Source of the DNA: Candidatus Bathyarchaeota archaeon
GTDB lineage: Archaea; Thermoproteota; Bathyarchaeia; Bathyarchaeales; Bathyarchaeaceae
Reading direction: 5' to 3'
Assembly: GCA_020346825.1 (NCBI GenBank)
Contig: CP070791.1
Location: 854,030 to 867,668, forward strand
DNA: 13,639 nucleotides
Below, one piece after another: positions 13,466-13,639 of the stretch. The position numbers and the translations under genes are program-made. Below the pieces are notes generated by a model. That model saw only the letters and a list, made by a program, of their open reading frames with translations. It made no database searches and was not told where the DNA came from. Positions within the stretch are counted from its first letter, which is position 1. Each line of letters begins with the position of its first letter.

Positions 13466-13639
13466 ATGAATCGCAAAAGAATTTACCCCGAAAAGGGTGG
13501 ATTACTTTCTAGGCAAGGATACAATTGTGCCCAAAGCGTCCTGCTAGCAATGCAAGACTTTTGGAACGAAAAGAAACCTTTGGAACCGAAGATCGCGTCG
13601 GCCTTTGGTGGCGGAATCGGGAAAAGAGGATCCTTGTGC
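13466..13639 (+). CDS. C_GCAxxG_C_C family redox protein (partial, 5' end)
   Basis: The first 58 codons of a gene cut by the right edge. GYNCAQSVLLAMQDF (18-32) and IASAFGGGIGKRGSLC (43-58) match the N-terminal half of the C_GCAxxG_C_C family. Those proteins carry spaced cysteines and Gly-rich turns, and probably act in redox reactions or iron-sulphur chemistry in anaerobes. The window stops exactly at the cysteine (residue 58) that opens the GCAxxG-type segment, so the remaining cysteines cannot be checked. ATG 13466 has AGGTGAAT (13453-13460) at five bases. It lies 31 bases after the small membrane protein and could be cotranscribed with it. Confidence 0.85.
   Translation, partial: MNRKRIYPEKGGLLSRQGYNCAQSVLLAMQDFWNEKKPLEPKIASAFGGGIGKRGSLC

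Overview
The window looks like a piece of an archaeal chromosome, most likely from an uncultivated, moderately AT-rich anaerobe; a Bathyarchaeia-type lineage is my best guess. This placement is inferred from gene content only. The main clues are a membrane-anchored beta-propeller protein with the GVDEADMIKTDG signature, an archaeal-type Hsp20, a Ser/His/Asp signal peptidase, a dolichol-kinase-like CTP-dependent kinase, TATA-type promoters, and both leaderless and Shine-Dalgarno (SD) starts (AGGTGA/GGAGGTGAT words). Two rubrerythrins and a C_GCAxxG_C_C redox protein point to anaerobic life with peroxide defence. No tRNA, rRNA, CRISPR array or insertion sequence was found.

Layout, left to right. 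A plus-strand gene ends at 109 with a cysteine-rich tail. A 400-base spacer follows, then a nucleoside deoxyribosyltransferase-like protein (515-907), an unrecognised basic protein (995-1744), a rubrerythrin with N-terminal rubredoxin (1999-2538) and a four-helix membrane protein (2642-3064). The long beta-propeller protein lies on the minus strand (3233-5158). Next come a single-domain parvulin (5381-5656), a rubrerythrin with C-terminal rubredoxin (5812-6315), and, on the minus strand, a dolichol-kinase/CDP-lipid-type membrane kinase (6379-6990). After a 374-base spacer come a signal peptidase I (7365-7748) and a compact plus-strand cluster: an ArsR-like winged-helix regulator (7834-8250), a 53-residue Phe/Asp/Pro-repeat protein (8262-8423) and Hsp20 (8450-9052). 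The right part has a zinc-finger membrane protein (9163-9690), a small convergent ORF (9714-9890), a GyrI-like protein (10177-10782), a low-molecular-weight phosphatase (10896-11300), a broken M28 peptidase start (11292-11477, minus), a ZIP metal transporter (11521-12267, minus), a coding remnant (12603-12740, minus), a cysteine-cluster membrane protein (12741-13238, minus), a tiny two-helix membrane protein (13270-13434) and the start of a C_GCAxxG_C_C protein running off the right edge.

The most coherent unit is 7766-9052. Two ATTACC-type palindromes flank a TATA box in front of the regulator, and regulator, repeat protein and Hsp20 are translationally linked by strong SD sites. I read it as a self-regulated protein-stress operon whose small middle protein is the part most likely to be undescribed. 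Other points of interest are a 21-bp-spaced repeat over the TATA box of the second rubrerythrin, oppositely ordered rubrerythrins, two gene remnants around the ZIP gene, and recurring GCGCGC/TGCATGC tracts, mostly in the spacers.
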